Shown piece by piece: positions 54,722 to 64,000 of a stretch of DNA of 64,000 nt. The translations under genes and the position numbers were made by a program. Location: the NCBI GenBank assembly GCA_030386875.1, contig CM059569.1:43129842-43193841 (forward strand). Direction: 5' to 3'. The notes under the pieces are model-generated. The model did not search any database. It was given only the letters and a program-made list of their open reading frames with translations, and had not been told where the DNA came from. Within the stretch, counting starts at the first letter, position 1, and every line of letters starts with the position of its first letter. Source of the stretch: Morinoia aosen (Eukaryota > Arthropoda > Malacostraca > Amphipoda > Talitridae).

Positions 54722-57413
54722 GACAATACTTATGTTATTTTTAATAATGTCACTCATGCCAATCTGTTTTTAGATCATATAAATAGTCAACACCTAAATA
54801 TCAAATTCACCATGGATGTAGAAAATGATAAAGTTTTGCCTTTTTTAGACGTTAGGGTTCAATGTTTTGACAATCATCTTCAACTAGGCATTTATTGGAA
54901 GCTGACTTTCCCTGGTCTAGGAAAAATGACAGAGTGGATTGGGTTAGGCTGTTTGAAATTTTGAGAAAAGTTGGTTTTAGCAGAAAAATAGTGAACATTG
55001 TACAGAGTCTGTATGAGAACACAAGTGCTATCTACAGGTTAGGAAATTTGGAAACAGGGCAAGTGAGGAGTGTTAGAGGAGTGAGACAGGGCTGTACTCT
55101 GTCCCCCCTGTTGTTTGGATTGTACACAGAAGAATTAGCAGTTCGACTGAGAGGGAGTGGTTTAGGACTGAAAGTTGGTAATGAGAGACTGAGCTGTTTG
55201 TTGTATGCTGATGATGTGGTTGTGGTTAGTGAATGTGGTCATGAACTACAAAGGATGCTTGACATTGTGAATGGATATAGTACAGATTTCAAGATGAACT
55301 TTGGTGCAGATAAAAGTAATTTCATGGTTATAAATAGTGATGAGACTGATAGAGACAGACTGTGAAATATTGGAGAAATCAGAATAGGTAGAACAAAAGA
55401 ATACAAATATCTAGGTTGTATGATAAGTGAAGATGGATGTACTAGAACTAACGGTGAGAAAGTGGGTAAAGCAATGCAGTGGAGTGGACGGTTAGGTAGT
55501 GTGGCCAGATACAGAGCAAACAAGTACAAATGTGTGAGAGGAATGTGGAAGTATGTTGCTGTACCTAGTGTCATGTATGGTATGAGTGCTCTTGCTTGGA
55601 ATGGAAGTGATCTTGAAAAGCTGGATGTGATACAAAATAAGGTAGGACATATAGCATTGGGTGCTCCAAAATGGACAGCTATAGAAGCCATTAGAGGTGA
55701 CCTAGGGTGAAGCCTATTTTCAGAAAGAATGATGAAAGCTGTGCTGAATTATAAGGTGAGAATTGAAAGAATGCAGAATAGCAGGTGGGTAAGGCAAATC
55801 TTTGAATGGAATCTGAGTGTAAGCTATTGGGAGAAAGTATGTTGGGGTCATGCAAGGAAACTCAGTATGCAAAAGATTATTTATGTTAGAATTGGGAGAC
55901 CTGTGGATGACTGGAGTTTAATAAATGTTGGAGGTGTAGGGCCTGAGTGGGACTGCAAGAGGTGGAAGAAAGAGATTGAGAGACAAACAAAAGAGTATGG
56001 ATTGAATAAGTGGAAGCTTAGCATGATGCGGAAGCCTACACTTAACTGGTATATGAAAAAGAAAGCACCTAAGTTTGAGCTGTTCTATGATGGTAGTTTT
56101 GGAAGTCAACTCTTGTTTGCTGTGAGATGTTAAGTCATTGAGTGTAAACAGACGTACATGGAGATGGAATGAGAATAATAACAGATTATGTCAGCAGTGT
56201 AATAGTGGAGTAGAGGAAACAATTGAGCATTTTGTGCTGGAATGTAGTAAGTATGAGCAAGAGAGAGAGTTTTATGAATGTGGTGTCTGAGCAGTATGGA
56301 GAGAATGAGTGGAATGCCAGATGTGCTGAAGATGATTGCGGTATGAGCTGTCTTGCTGGATTGGATCAGGAGTGTAATGCGAGTATCACTGAGGCTATGA
56401 AAGTGTTTCTTGTGCGTGCCTGGAGTAAGAGACAGTGACTGGAATGAGCCAGTCTGGTAGAATGGGCTGTAATGACCCAATGTGCCGGGGGATGGTGTTT
56501 TGACACACTGGTTGTCCCGGTGATGCCTTCCAATGGAGGCTTGTGACAAGGATCGTAGATCCTGAGTAGTTTAGTGGACAAGTCTGGTACCAGGCGCTGA
56601 ACTCTGTGTGAAAATTGTGGAGGGAATTGTAGGCCGTTACAAAGGCCCCGACACTGTCGGCCCTCAAGTTTCAAGTTCAAGGAAATAGTTTCTTTGGCTC
56701 TACTCCTTTCATTTTTAAACTGAATAGTTTGAGAACTCTTCTTCACAGAGCCTATCACTTGGCATCAAACTATCTTAAGTTTTGCGACAAACTAAATTAT
56801 TTGAGGACATTTTTTCTACCAATGGATATCCTTGATATATTTTTGACTATACTCTTGAAAAGTTTTTAAACAAAATGTTTGATGAGCCAAAGGTCATGGT
56901 AGGTACAGTTTCCAAATGTGCTTTATATGTATCTCTTCCGTTTATTGGACCAACTTCTGATAAGCTAAAACAATCTTTAACTAGGAATTTGAGAAAATTT
57001 TACCCCCAACTTGATTTCAGGTCTGTTTTTTGCAACAGTTTCCAAATAAAATCATTTTTCCAGTATAAAGACAGACTGCCGAAGGAGTTGCTCTCTAGTA
57101 TTGTGAATAAATATCAGTGTGGAACTTGCCAAGAGTTCCTATATAGGGAGCAGTCTGAAACAGTCAAAGATTAGATTTCACCAACATCTAGGCAAATCAT
57201 TTAGTTAGAAATAATAGGCTGCTAGCCACTCTATCTCAGTCTTTGCCTAGACTTCACTGTGAAAACACCAACCACATTTTCTTGGTGGATGATTTATTAA
57301 TTTTAGATTCTCCGTGTAATAGCAATCTCCGGATTTTAGAAGCAATGTACATTTTTATGCAAAAACCTGTTTTTAACTGTGATCAAAATGCCTGCCAATT
57401 GTATATTATATAG
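54722..57413 (+). pseudogene. Penelope-like element relic (RT end, thumb, GIY-YIG end), split by a LINE
   Basis: 54722-54925 encodes DNTYVIFNN, HINSQHLNIKFTM and LPFLDVRV, the region just after the RT catalytic box in Penelope-like elements. After the LINE copy, 56682-56870 continues with LNSLRTLLHRAYHLASNY. 56875-57173 gives YVSLPFIGPTSDKLK, IKSFFQYKDRLPKELLS and YQCGTCQEF, the segment leading into the GIY-YIG nuclease, whose YIG is already lost. A shifted frame up to TAG at 57411 carries RILEAMYIFMQKPVFN, the usual C-terminal block. The 5' two thirds are missing; several stops and shifts make it dead. Confidence 0.82.
54926..56681 (+). mobile_element. 5'-truncated LINE copy 4 inside the Penelope-like relic
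   Basis: Matches ORF2 from about residue 636 to the 3' UTR and TTCAAG tail. The relic's sequence GGAAAAAT at the left junction and GGAAAT at the right suggest a short target duplication. Disabling changes relative to the intact copy: TGG to TGA at about 55363 and about 55708, an extra base near 56131 and a 2-base loss near 56267. Confidence 0.87.
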
Positions 57414-57745
57414 GCTGTATATATATATTTAGCAATTATTGAAATATCAATTTTTATATATTGTTGATCTTATTTTCAGAGCATTCATTGATAATGAAGT
57501 ATCAAAACTAACGCTAGTCTGAATGCCCCTTTTTAGAAAAATGAATTTTATTCCATTGTTTGTGGTTTTATTCCTTTCTAAATGGTGCCAACTTCTTTTG
57601 AGGACACTTTAGTTGCTGTTGTGTAGGCTAACTAACTTATGATAAGTGCTATATTCAAGTTACACTTTGCTGTATCATATCTTATATGTGACTCCCAATT
57701 GCATGAAGGAGAAACTGTTTTAAATCTCGACTCTACTATGAACCC
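57414..57745. other. no recognisable gene; possibly Penelope-like 3' UTR
   Basis: AT-rich sequence between the relic's last block and repeat R. Confidence 0.4.
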
Positions 57746-58075
57746 CTCAGGGGGATACAACTATGGTATCTATGGGAATTAGCACTCCCAGGGGGACAAT
57801 GTGAGGGCCTGGGTAAGGTAGGCTTCCTTTTTGTTGAAATAGAAAAATATTTTTTTTTGTTATGGACCATCTTTTTTCAGTTCACTGCTGTCCTGTTGTT
57901 CAGCACCTAATACTTTCTTCTTCAACTTTTTCTTGTTTCATGCACTTCTTTCTTAGCTTACTGTTTCTGTGCACCTTGTGCATAGACTCTGCGTTCCCTC
58001 AACTCCATACTAAATAGTGCCTTCCTCCTTCCTCTCTTTGAACATCTTTGTTGTGGTTAAGGGAGGCTAAAACTT
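57746..58075. repeat. interspersed repeat R, copy 2
   Basis: GATACAACTATGGTATCTAT to ATGGGAATTAGCACTCCCAGG, then GAGGGCCTGG, TTATGGACCATCTTTTTTCAG, CAGCACCTAATACTTTCTTC and CTCCATACTAAATAGTGCC. It may belong to the 3' end of the adjacent Penelope-like relic, since it directly follows it, but copy 3 stands alone. Confidence 0.65.
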
Positions 58076-58365
58076 TCTTATATAATAATAATAATGACAC
58101 TACTATGAAGATAAATGTATGCATTTATTTGGTGTCCACATCTGGAAGAATATTAGAAAAATTTGAAAGGTACTTGAGCCTATGTGACTATGTCACAGAT
58201 CAGCTCATCACATACTGCCAATTGTCTCAGTAATCATATTAATAATTGTAGGTAATCTTTGATTTAATTAATTTATTCACATGCTCTACAGATCTTTCAA
58301 AGTTTACAGAATTAGATTAGAAGCAACAGTGTAATATCTTAGTCAGTTAATTACAGTCAGGGAAA

Positions 58366-58533
58366 ATGGGGAAGAAAGAAACTACATTTGATAATCCTCC
58401 TGATGTGGAAGCGGCAAAGCTAGCAAAGCAGAAGCGTAAGCGACTGAAGAAAGAAAAAAGAGCACTAAAGCGACAGCAAAAGAAAAAAGATAGTCCAGCC
58501 GTGCAGGATGGAACCATCACAAGTTCCACAGAG
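58366..58533 (+). CDS. CEBPZ: CEBPZ exon 1 (coding)
   Basis: ATG at 58366 in GGAAAATGG; 56 codons, donor ACAGAG|GTAAGT. TTAATTACAG just upstream could be the acceptor of an untranslated first exon. Encodes the basic tract RKRLKKEKRALKRQQKKK. Confidence 0.8.
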
Positions 58534-61500
58534 GTAAGTTTATTGACCTGTTTTTATATTTTGAGTCTTATTCGTTCACTTGTATTGAATATTGGGATAT
58601 GCAGAGGGATTATTTTTATACTTTTGATAATATTGCTTCACTATTTTTATGAATAATATATTAAAAAAAGTATTTTTTTTCAGTGAGGTGCTGTCTTGTA
58701 ATTATTGTTATATTATACATATACATGTTTTATAATACATACATTTCCTTGGAGAGATACAACTATCATATCTATGGGAACTAGTGCTCTCTGGGAGAAT
58801 ATGTGAGGTCCTTAGCTAAACATTAGGTAGTCTTTCTTATTGTTTTAGTAGAATAAATTTTTTGTTATGTTTTGGACCATTTTTTTTAGTTCTCTGCTGC
58901 TGTACTACTTTTCAGCATCTGCTACTTTCTTCTTCAACTTTTGTCTTCATTTTTTTATGAACATCCTTCTTGATCTACTGTTTCTGTTCACCTTGTGCGT
59001 AGATTTGTTTTCTCTTAATTCTGTACAAAATAGTGCTTTCCTCCATCCTTTTTTGAGAATACCTTCATTAAAGTTAGATAGGATTAAACTAACATCTAAT
59101 CTATCTACATATTCATCTGCTTCTAAATCCTGACTTTTCTTGTTTAGAGCACTTGCTCTGTAGGAATTAAAACACATCAGTAGCAAATTCTCATCCACAC
59201 GTGTGAAGGTATTTGCAAAATGTATTGTTGCGAACTGTCAGTTTGGAATATATTGGCCAGTTTATGAGTGCTATGCTTACAAGCATCATGCACCTTTTTT
59301 GGCTGGAAACTGCTTGATACCCTTGATTTTTCAAACCTAACCATTGGATTGTCTTCAGTGTTTAGGTTTGATTGTGAAATTTTGTCCTTCATCTGCTAGT
59401 GTAACTATTGCTGTCCATTTGAATGAATGCACATTGAGAATAATGTAGAATGGAGACACTTCATCCACTGAATGGAGGTTGCTTTCAAAATTACCATCTT
59501 TTTTATCCATTGTTGATTCAACGTAAGTCTTCCTTTTTTGAATAATTGTTTAATAACCAGTCTGATTTTTTTTTTCAACATTGTTTATGATAGTATGTGA
59601 AAATATGCAATACTTCTCATTTTATCAGTAAAATGTGTTTGTCTCAGTTTGAGACAATTTTTTCTTGATAAGATTTATTTGTGTATGAATAAATTTGCAT
59701 GAAGAGAATTTAACCTGAAATATCAAAAAGATCTGTGTTTTTGAGTACTAATGGAATATTTGACATCAACTTCATTATTTTAGTGACTAGATTGTCCTGG
59801 TTATGAGTGCTGAATGATTAACATTATAAGATTTTCAGTAACAGCAGGAAACTAATTCCTGAATAATTTCTCAATTGTTCATGTATTTGCAGGATACCAA
59901 CATCAAATCACAAGAGTCTGAGGCAGTCGTCATGCCTGCCAGCAGCAGCAGCAGCAACAACAGCGGTATCAAGACAGAGAAGTCAACTGGTTATGATATT
60001 CTCTGGCAGAGTTACATCCCAATGAATTGTATGCTTGTCAGACAACCTGACTGGTATTTGCAGGTATGACTACTGATATTGGTAATTATGTGTAAAATTT
60101 GGACTAGATGTTGATCTTAACTCTAGCGACTTCTTTAAATAATTAGTACAATTTTTATGCTATATGCTGACATTAATTTTTCAGCTGTAATACACATTAA
60201 TAGATGGGCAATATGTGTGTGAGTAAAGCTGTTGTGTTTCACTTCATTGTACCAATCCAGCATTGAGTGGTCTCTTTTATAAATGGAAATAGAATGCACG
60301 GACATTATTCTAGGAGGTACGAGTGAAGTTCTTCTATTTGGAGAGGAATATGATAGCATTCTATTGCTTCCATTGTATAACTGTTCAATTTGTGGATTAC
60401 CAGGCCTAAAATAATTTGGGATATCTCTGAGTACCCATTGGAGAATCTAAGCTGTTTTAAACCTGTACCATTGTGCATTATACAAATTTATAAGACCGTT
60501 AGAATGCAGAAAACTGACTTTATGCTGCCAAAATGTCTTTGTTTATAAAGATAACCCATTGCTGGAAATATTCATTTGCAGTGGTAATTTTTTATTCTTG
60601 TGAATGTTTCTTTAATTTTATTACAATTTGTTGGTCTCTGCAAAACAATTGATGTAAATTTCTTGGTAATAGTGTAATATTTTTCTTCATTTCACAGAGA
60701 CCACTGGAGAAGGGGACTCCCACAGTCCTGGTGAACCTTGCAGTTCGGAGGAAGATCAAAGACTTTGCTGCAGAAATATACAAGAATGAACTTGCTCAGT
60801 TTGAGAAGTGTAGGTACTTCATTATTTGATTTATAAAATTACGCAGTTTGAGAAGTGCATTTCATTACTTTGTTTATGAAATTAATCAAAAACAATTGAA
60901 TTGACACTTAAAGAATTTTCTTTTGCGTTATTTTATCTTTTGATTTGTCCTCAGAAAATAATTCCATAAAATTGAATTAGCCCTGGGTTTTCTTTCTCTG
61001 TAACATTAAAAATTAGTCCAAATCATGTGGTGTAAGAATTTGAGTAGTGCCAAAACTGTGAGCTTGATTTCTTTATTTAATTTATTACATGCAGAGTTCA
61101 GTTGCTTTGTACCTAATACTGCACAAGAACTTTTTTGCAGTACTGATCTATTTTTATTTACAAAATAATGGATTTTTTGTATAAAAGATTCAATATTTTA
61201 ATCGATTATTTTTCCTCAAGTGTAATGTTAGTATCTAAAGTGTATGGAATGCATCTGAGGGGAATTTTTCCTCTTAATGAGACGTCAATTTAAACCCATC
61301 TCAGGGTAGGAAACATCTAATACTGGTACATGAAGTATTACTGACAGCCTAAATAAAATAGAGTAAGAAAACTGAAATAAGAATGTTTTTTTATTATTTT
61401 TTGTGGGGGGTTTCCCACCAAATTAGTAGGACTAAGACACCTGTAATTAAAAGGATGTTCATTTGGAGTTTTGTTCAAAATTTGTATCCAATGGTAAACT

Positions 61501-63484
61501 TTTGTGTGCAGTTGAGGAGAACAGCGGAGACAGAGACATAAGGCTGCGTCGCCAGATCCTGGCCCACGGCGCCATGAAGGACAGAGTCACGGCCCACATC
61601 CTGCAGCTGTCGGAGTGGCCTGTGCAGTCCCTCAGCCACCTCAACAAGCTCTGCGAGTTCATCTCTTCCAACAAAGAGAGCCAAATTAAGGAAATATCAA
61701 GTAAGGGCTAATGTAAAAAGTAAACCACACAAGCTCCAGCTCTGATGCTAAATGCTAGTATTCCCTCAGAGGAACAATTATATGCCGTATGAGTTCATCT
61801 CTTCCAACAAGGAGAGCCAAATTAAGGAAATATCAAGTGAGGGCCAATCTACAGGGTGGGCCAGGTGATGTCAAACTCTGATGTTAAATGCTAGTATTCA
61901 TTAGGGTTTATTTGAAAGGAGTAATAGAATTTTCTCCTTTACTTGTGTGCAGTTTATAGGGCATGCAGTCTGTCCATCATCACAAATATTTCAACATCTC
62001 TAGTTGTTTGAAATATGTGCGATTACATGGTCAGTATATTCAATTTTATTTTAATTACAGATTTACAGCTGATGGGTCAAGGCATGAAACCTTTGTTCTA
62101 GTATTGACCAAATGCAATTTTAACCATGTAAACCTCTTTGGTTTTTGCCCTCAAATTTTCATTAGACTTGCTAACTATGCAAAATTTACCTTCTTTTTTT
62201 ACTTCAGTTTTATGTGACAATCAAACATGAAGGTTACTAGATAGGTGAGACCACGTAGAACATTAATATTGCTTCTTTAGTTTCACACGGCTAACATTGT
62301 TACTCCCTTCTAATCCCACGTCCCTACAACTGTCCTGTGTAACCAACAAAGCTGCCCTGTGCCACAGAGAGTCTACAGGACCTGCTGAGCTCGGCCCTGC
62401 TGCCGAAGGGTCTGGTGGCTCGTCAGTTCGAGGACCACGACTTCCACAAAATCTTGCTCCCCCTCGCACACTCAGACCGTCAGAAGGCGTACACCATCCT
62501 GCTGCTCTGGTACTACGAGGACCAGCTCAGGTCGCTCTACACCAAAGTCATCTCTGCCCTCAAACAGGTGAGCCACCTAATTTGTTTGGGCCCTAGTACT
62601 TGCTGGACTTGTTCAGGCCCATAAGTAGCTATACTCAAATGTGTGCATTGTATTAGACTTGAGAAACTATCTACTACAGTGTCACTTTGATAAATAAATT
62701 GTTTAAATCTGTGCCAGGGAGTTTGTGTTGCCTGCTCTTCTTAGGAAAGTTGTGTGGCCTATCCATCAGTGGCTGACTTCATTTGTAAAGAAGCGTTGCT
62801 CTTCTAAGTATTTACTTGTTTCTGTAATCAAATAATTTGTGTTTGGTTTTATGTATCTGGAATTTAAATTTTAAAATGAATTTCTCGTACTAAAATGTAC
62901 AGATGTTTGGTAATTTTGCATCTGATTGAGGAATTACTAATGAATATACCTGAAAATTTTCTTTCTCAGAAAGTAGTCCACATCTCTGTCATAATTAATA
63001 CTCATTTTCTAAAATTTCAACTTGCAAATGGTTGCTTTTCCCTCTTCATTGTTGATGCATATAAGTATGAGATAAATTCAAACCTAAACCTTAAATATGT
63101 CGAGTAAAAAATTAAAATTATAGGCCCCACGTCATTAAATATAAAACCTAGTGGAACCTACTAAATTTAAGATAGATGTTCCAGGATGTTAGACATGGAA
63201 TATATTAGAAGTTTAGAACTTGATGAATTAAAGTTCGTTGTTCCACGTTGTTAGACGTGTAACCTTTTGGAACTTATCTTATAGTTCTCTCCTTGAGCTA
63301 TGAAATTAATGTCTGCGGCTTGTTATATTAAGCAATGAAGTTTCACCAAGCGTAGAGAACTCATCATGTCCTCGTTCACCAGGTGGTGTCGGCAGGCTCA
63401 GCCACCGCAAAGACGACAGGAGTGCAGCTGCTGCTCAGCCTCCTGGGCAACCATCCTCAGCAGGAGACGGAGATTGTGCTTCAG
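58366..63484 (+). CDS. CEBPZ: CEBPZ/NOC1 (CBF/Mak21 family), 5' part, runs off the window
   Basis: Six exons join in phase: 58366-58533, 59893-60063, 60698-60809, 61512-61700, 62368-62567 and 63383-63484 (about 280 codons). The first 50 residues are lysine-rich, suggesting a nuclear or nucleolar signal. Exons 4-6 match the conserved N-terminal part of the CBF/Mak21 helical-repeat region: KDRVTAHILQ with PVQSLSHLNKL, DLLSSALLPKGLV, the strongly conserved ILLLWYYEDQLRSLYTKVI, then KTTGVQLLLSLLGNHPQQE. The protein (yeast Mak21/Noc1, human CEBPZ) acts in the nucleolus in 60S pre-ribosome assembly. The remaining two thirds lie beyond 64000. Introns hold a repeat-R copy and a duplicated exon end. 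No alternative family fits the LLLWYYEDQL block as well. Confidence 0.82.
58749..59090. repeat. interspersed repeat R, copy 3 (in CEBPZ intron 1)
   Basis: GATACAACTATCATATCTAT, GGGAACTAGTGCTCTCTGGG, GGACCATTTTTTTTAGTTCTCTGC, CAGCATCTGCTACTTTCTTC and TAGTGCTTTCCTCCATCC parallel copy 2 throughout. 59091-59880 has nothing recognisable. Confidence 0.65.
59893..60063 (+). CDS. CEBPZ: CEBPZ exon 2
   Basis: Acceptor GTATTTGCAG, donor TTGCAG|GTATGA; 57 codons, phase 0 at both ends. Contains a serine run from AGC repeats and the aromatic segment GYDILWQSYIP to DWYLQ. Confidence 0.78.
60698..60809 (+). CDS. CEBPZ: CEBPZ exon 3
   Basis: Acceptor TTCATTTCACAG; encodes RPLEKGTPTVL to ELAQFEK. Of the GT dinucleotides at the end, only AAGT|GTAGGT keeps the frame with exon 4, so 60809 is chosen. 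60810-61511 is intron. Confidence 0.7.
61512..61700 (+). CDS. CEBPZ: CEBPZ exon 4
   Basis: Acceptor TTGTGTGCAG, donor ATATCAA|GTAAGG. Encodes EENSGDRDIRLRRQ to ESQIKEIS, with the conserved VTAHILQLSEWPVQSLSHLN segment. Noticeably more GC-rich than its surroundings. Confidence 0.83.
61791..61920 (+). repeat. 136-bp tandem duplication copying the end of CEBPZ exon 4 and its splice donor
   Basis: GAGTTCATCTCTTCCAACAA (61655) recurs at 61791, and ATATCAAGTAAGGGC recurs as ATATCAAGTGAGGGC (donor GT at 61701 and 61837). The copy has one exonic change (A to G). It lies in intron 4. Confidence 0.88.
62368..62567 (+). CDS. CEBPZ: CEBPZ exon 5
   Basis: Acceptor TGTGCCACAG, donor AAACAG|GTGAGC. Encodes SLQDLLSSALLPKGL to KVISALKQ, the most diagnostic stretch of the gene (LLLWYYEDQL). 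Confidence 0.85.
63383..63484 (+). CDS. CEBPZ: CEBPZ exon 6
   Basis: Acceptor CGTTCACCAG, donor CTTCAG|GTAACA; 34 codons, phase 0 at both ends, VVSAGSATAKTTG to HPQQETEIVLQ. 62568-63382 is intron with nothing recognisable. Confidence 0.82.
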
Positions 63485-63582
63485 GTAACAAACATGGTCC
63501 TTCAGCCTGGCTTGAGTTCTCATAGTTCCAGAGTACTATTTATTTTCTTGTCTACTGCTGATGTGTGTTCATCTTCCGGGGT

Positions 63583-63810
63583 TTAGTATTTGTAACGTGG
63601 CAGCCTGAGAGACCTGGTAACCTGAATACCAGAATATTCTGCTAATTTTGAGAGATGCATTATGCTGCTACTTTTGTGTTTATTTTCTAGGTTCTGGTAT
63701 TGATGACGTCACAGGCTGAATTACCTGGTAAACTGAAAGCCAAAATATTCTGCTAATTTTATGTGATGCATTATGCTGCTAATGTGTATGTGTTCAAGGT
63801 TCAGCATTTT
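63583..63810. repeat. intronic tandem duplication, about 110-bp period, 2 copies
   Basis: AGCCTGAGAGACCTGGTAAC to AGATGCATTATGCTGCTA (about 63601-63670) recurs as GGCTGAATTACCTGGTAAAC to TGATGCATTATGCTGCTA (about 63713-63780). Confidence 0.75.
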
Positions 63811-64000
63811 TTACTTCCATTTCAAGTGTTTGCCTTCAAACGCTAGGTGCTGTACAAACTGCGGAATGCACGGTTTGTTATTTTTCAGTTTAGATTGTAT
63901 TTTATGTCTAGCTACTACCATAAGATAGACATCATGATAAACATTTCATTGGTGTAAATATGGTAGTATTTTATGAAGCCATAGTGTCAGGGATACTGGT

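Noticed and set aside
58947..59392. Two adjoining minus-strand frames in CEBPZ intron 1
   Set aside because: They overlap repeat R, are short, and match no family I know; possibly a relic but not supportable.

Overview
The window reads as nuclear DNA of an arthropod, most likely an insect. It is AT-rich with a very low gene density. Two conserved eukaryotic housekeeping genes have long introns and GT-AG splice sites, and the rest is transposons and satellites. The transposon mix (Gypsy-type LTR elements, a CR1/L2-like LINE, a Penelope-like element, a tRNA-derived SINE and fold-back MITEs) is typical of repeat-rich arthropod genomes. The species cannot be determined from the sequence.

Layout. 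1-9.2 kb is a tract of many unrelated tandem repeats, ending in about 42 copies of a 31-bp unit; SINE relics and a piggyBac-like MITE lie among them. 9.2-15.8 kb is mostly featureless, with one SINE and one possible orphan first exon (13009-13301). 15870-23169 is the spliceosomal Sm G gene (three exons, 78 codons). Its first intron carries two independent 8-bp-TSD fold-back insertions (one nested inside an older relative), a SINE and a 26-bp minisatellite. 23706-32472 is a complete, young Gypsy-type element on the minus strand with nearly identical LTRs, intact gag and pol, and an A AAA AAC slippery site in the gag/pol overlap. 36.2-47.3 kb holds a second, unrelated-in-sequence complete Gypsy element, also minus strand (2165-bp LTRs, a primer site matching tRNA-Gly, a G GGA AAC slippery site), lying between two copies of another element's LTR. 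47.9-54.3 kb is a head-to-tail run of one LINE family: a truncated copy, then a full-length copy with two intact ORFs, then a 3'-UTR stub. 54.7-57.4 kb is a decayed Penelope-like element split by a fourth LINE copy. 58366 to the window end is the 5' half of a CEBPZ/NOC1 (CBF/Mak21 family) ribosome-biogenesis gene, six exons seen and continuing past the edge.

How the parts relate. The two host genes point the same way but are separated by about 35 kb of mobile DNA and show no sign of functional linkage. The mobile elements show clear relative ages. The two complete Gypsy elements and the full-length LINE are open and look recent. The Penelope-like element is older than the LINE copy inside it. 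The outer fold-back element is older than the inner one. Nothing here is a demonstrably new biological system. The most informative observations are the coding strategies (two different classical -1 frameshift heptamers; an in-frame TGA-ATG junction between LINE ORFs, with a PHD-like plus SGNH-hydrolase ORF1), the LINE array joined at TTCAAG tails, and the fold-back elements with exact 8-bp target duplications.
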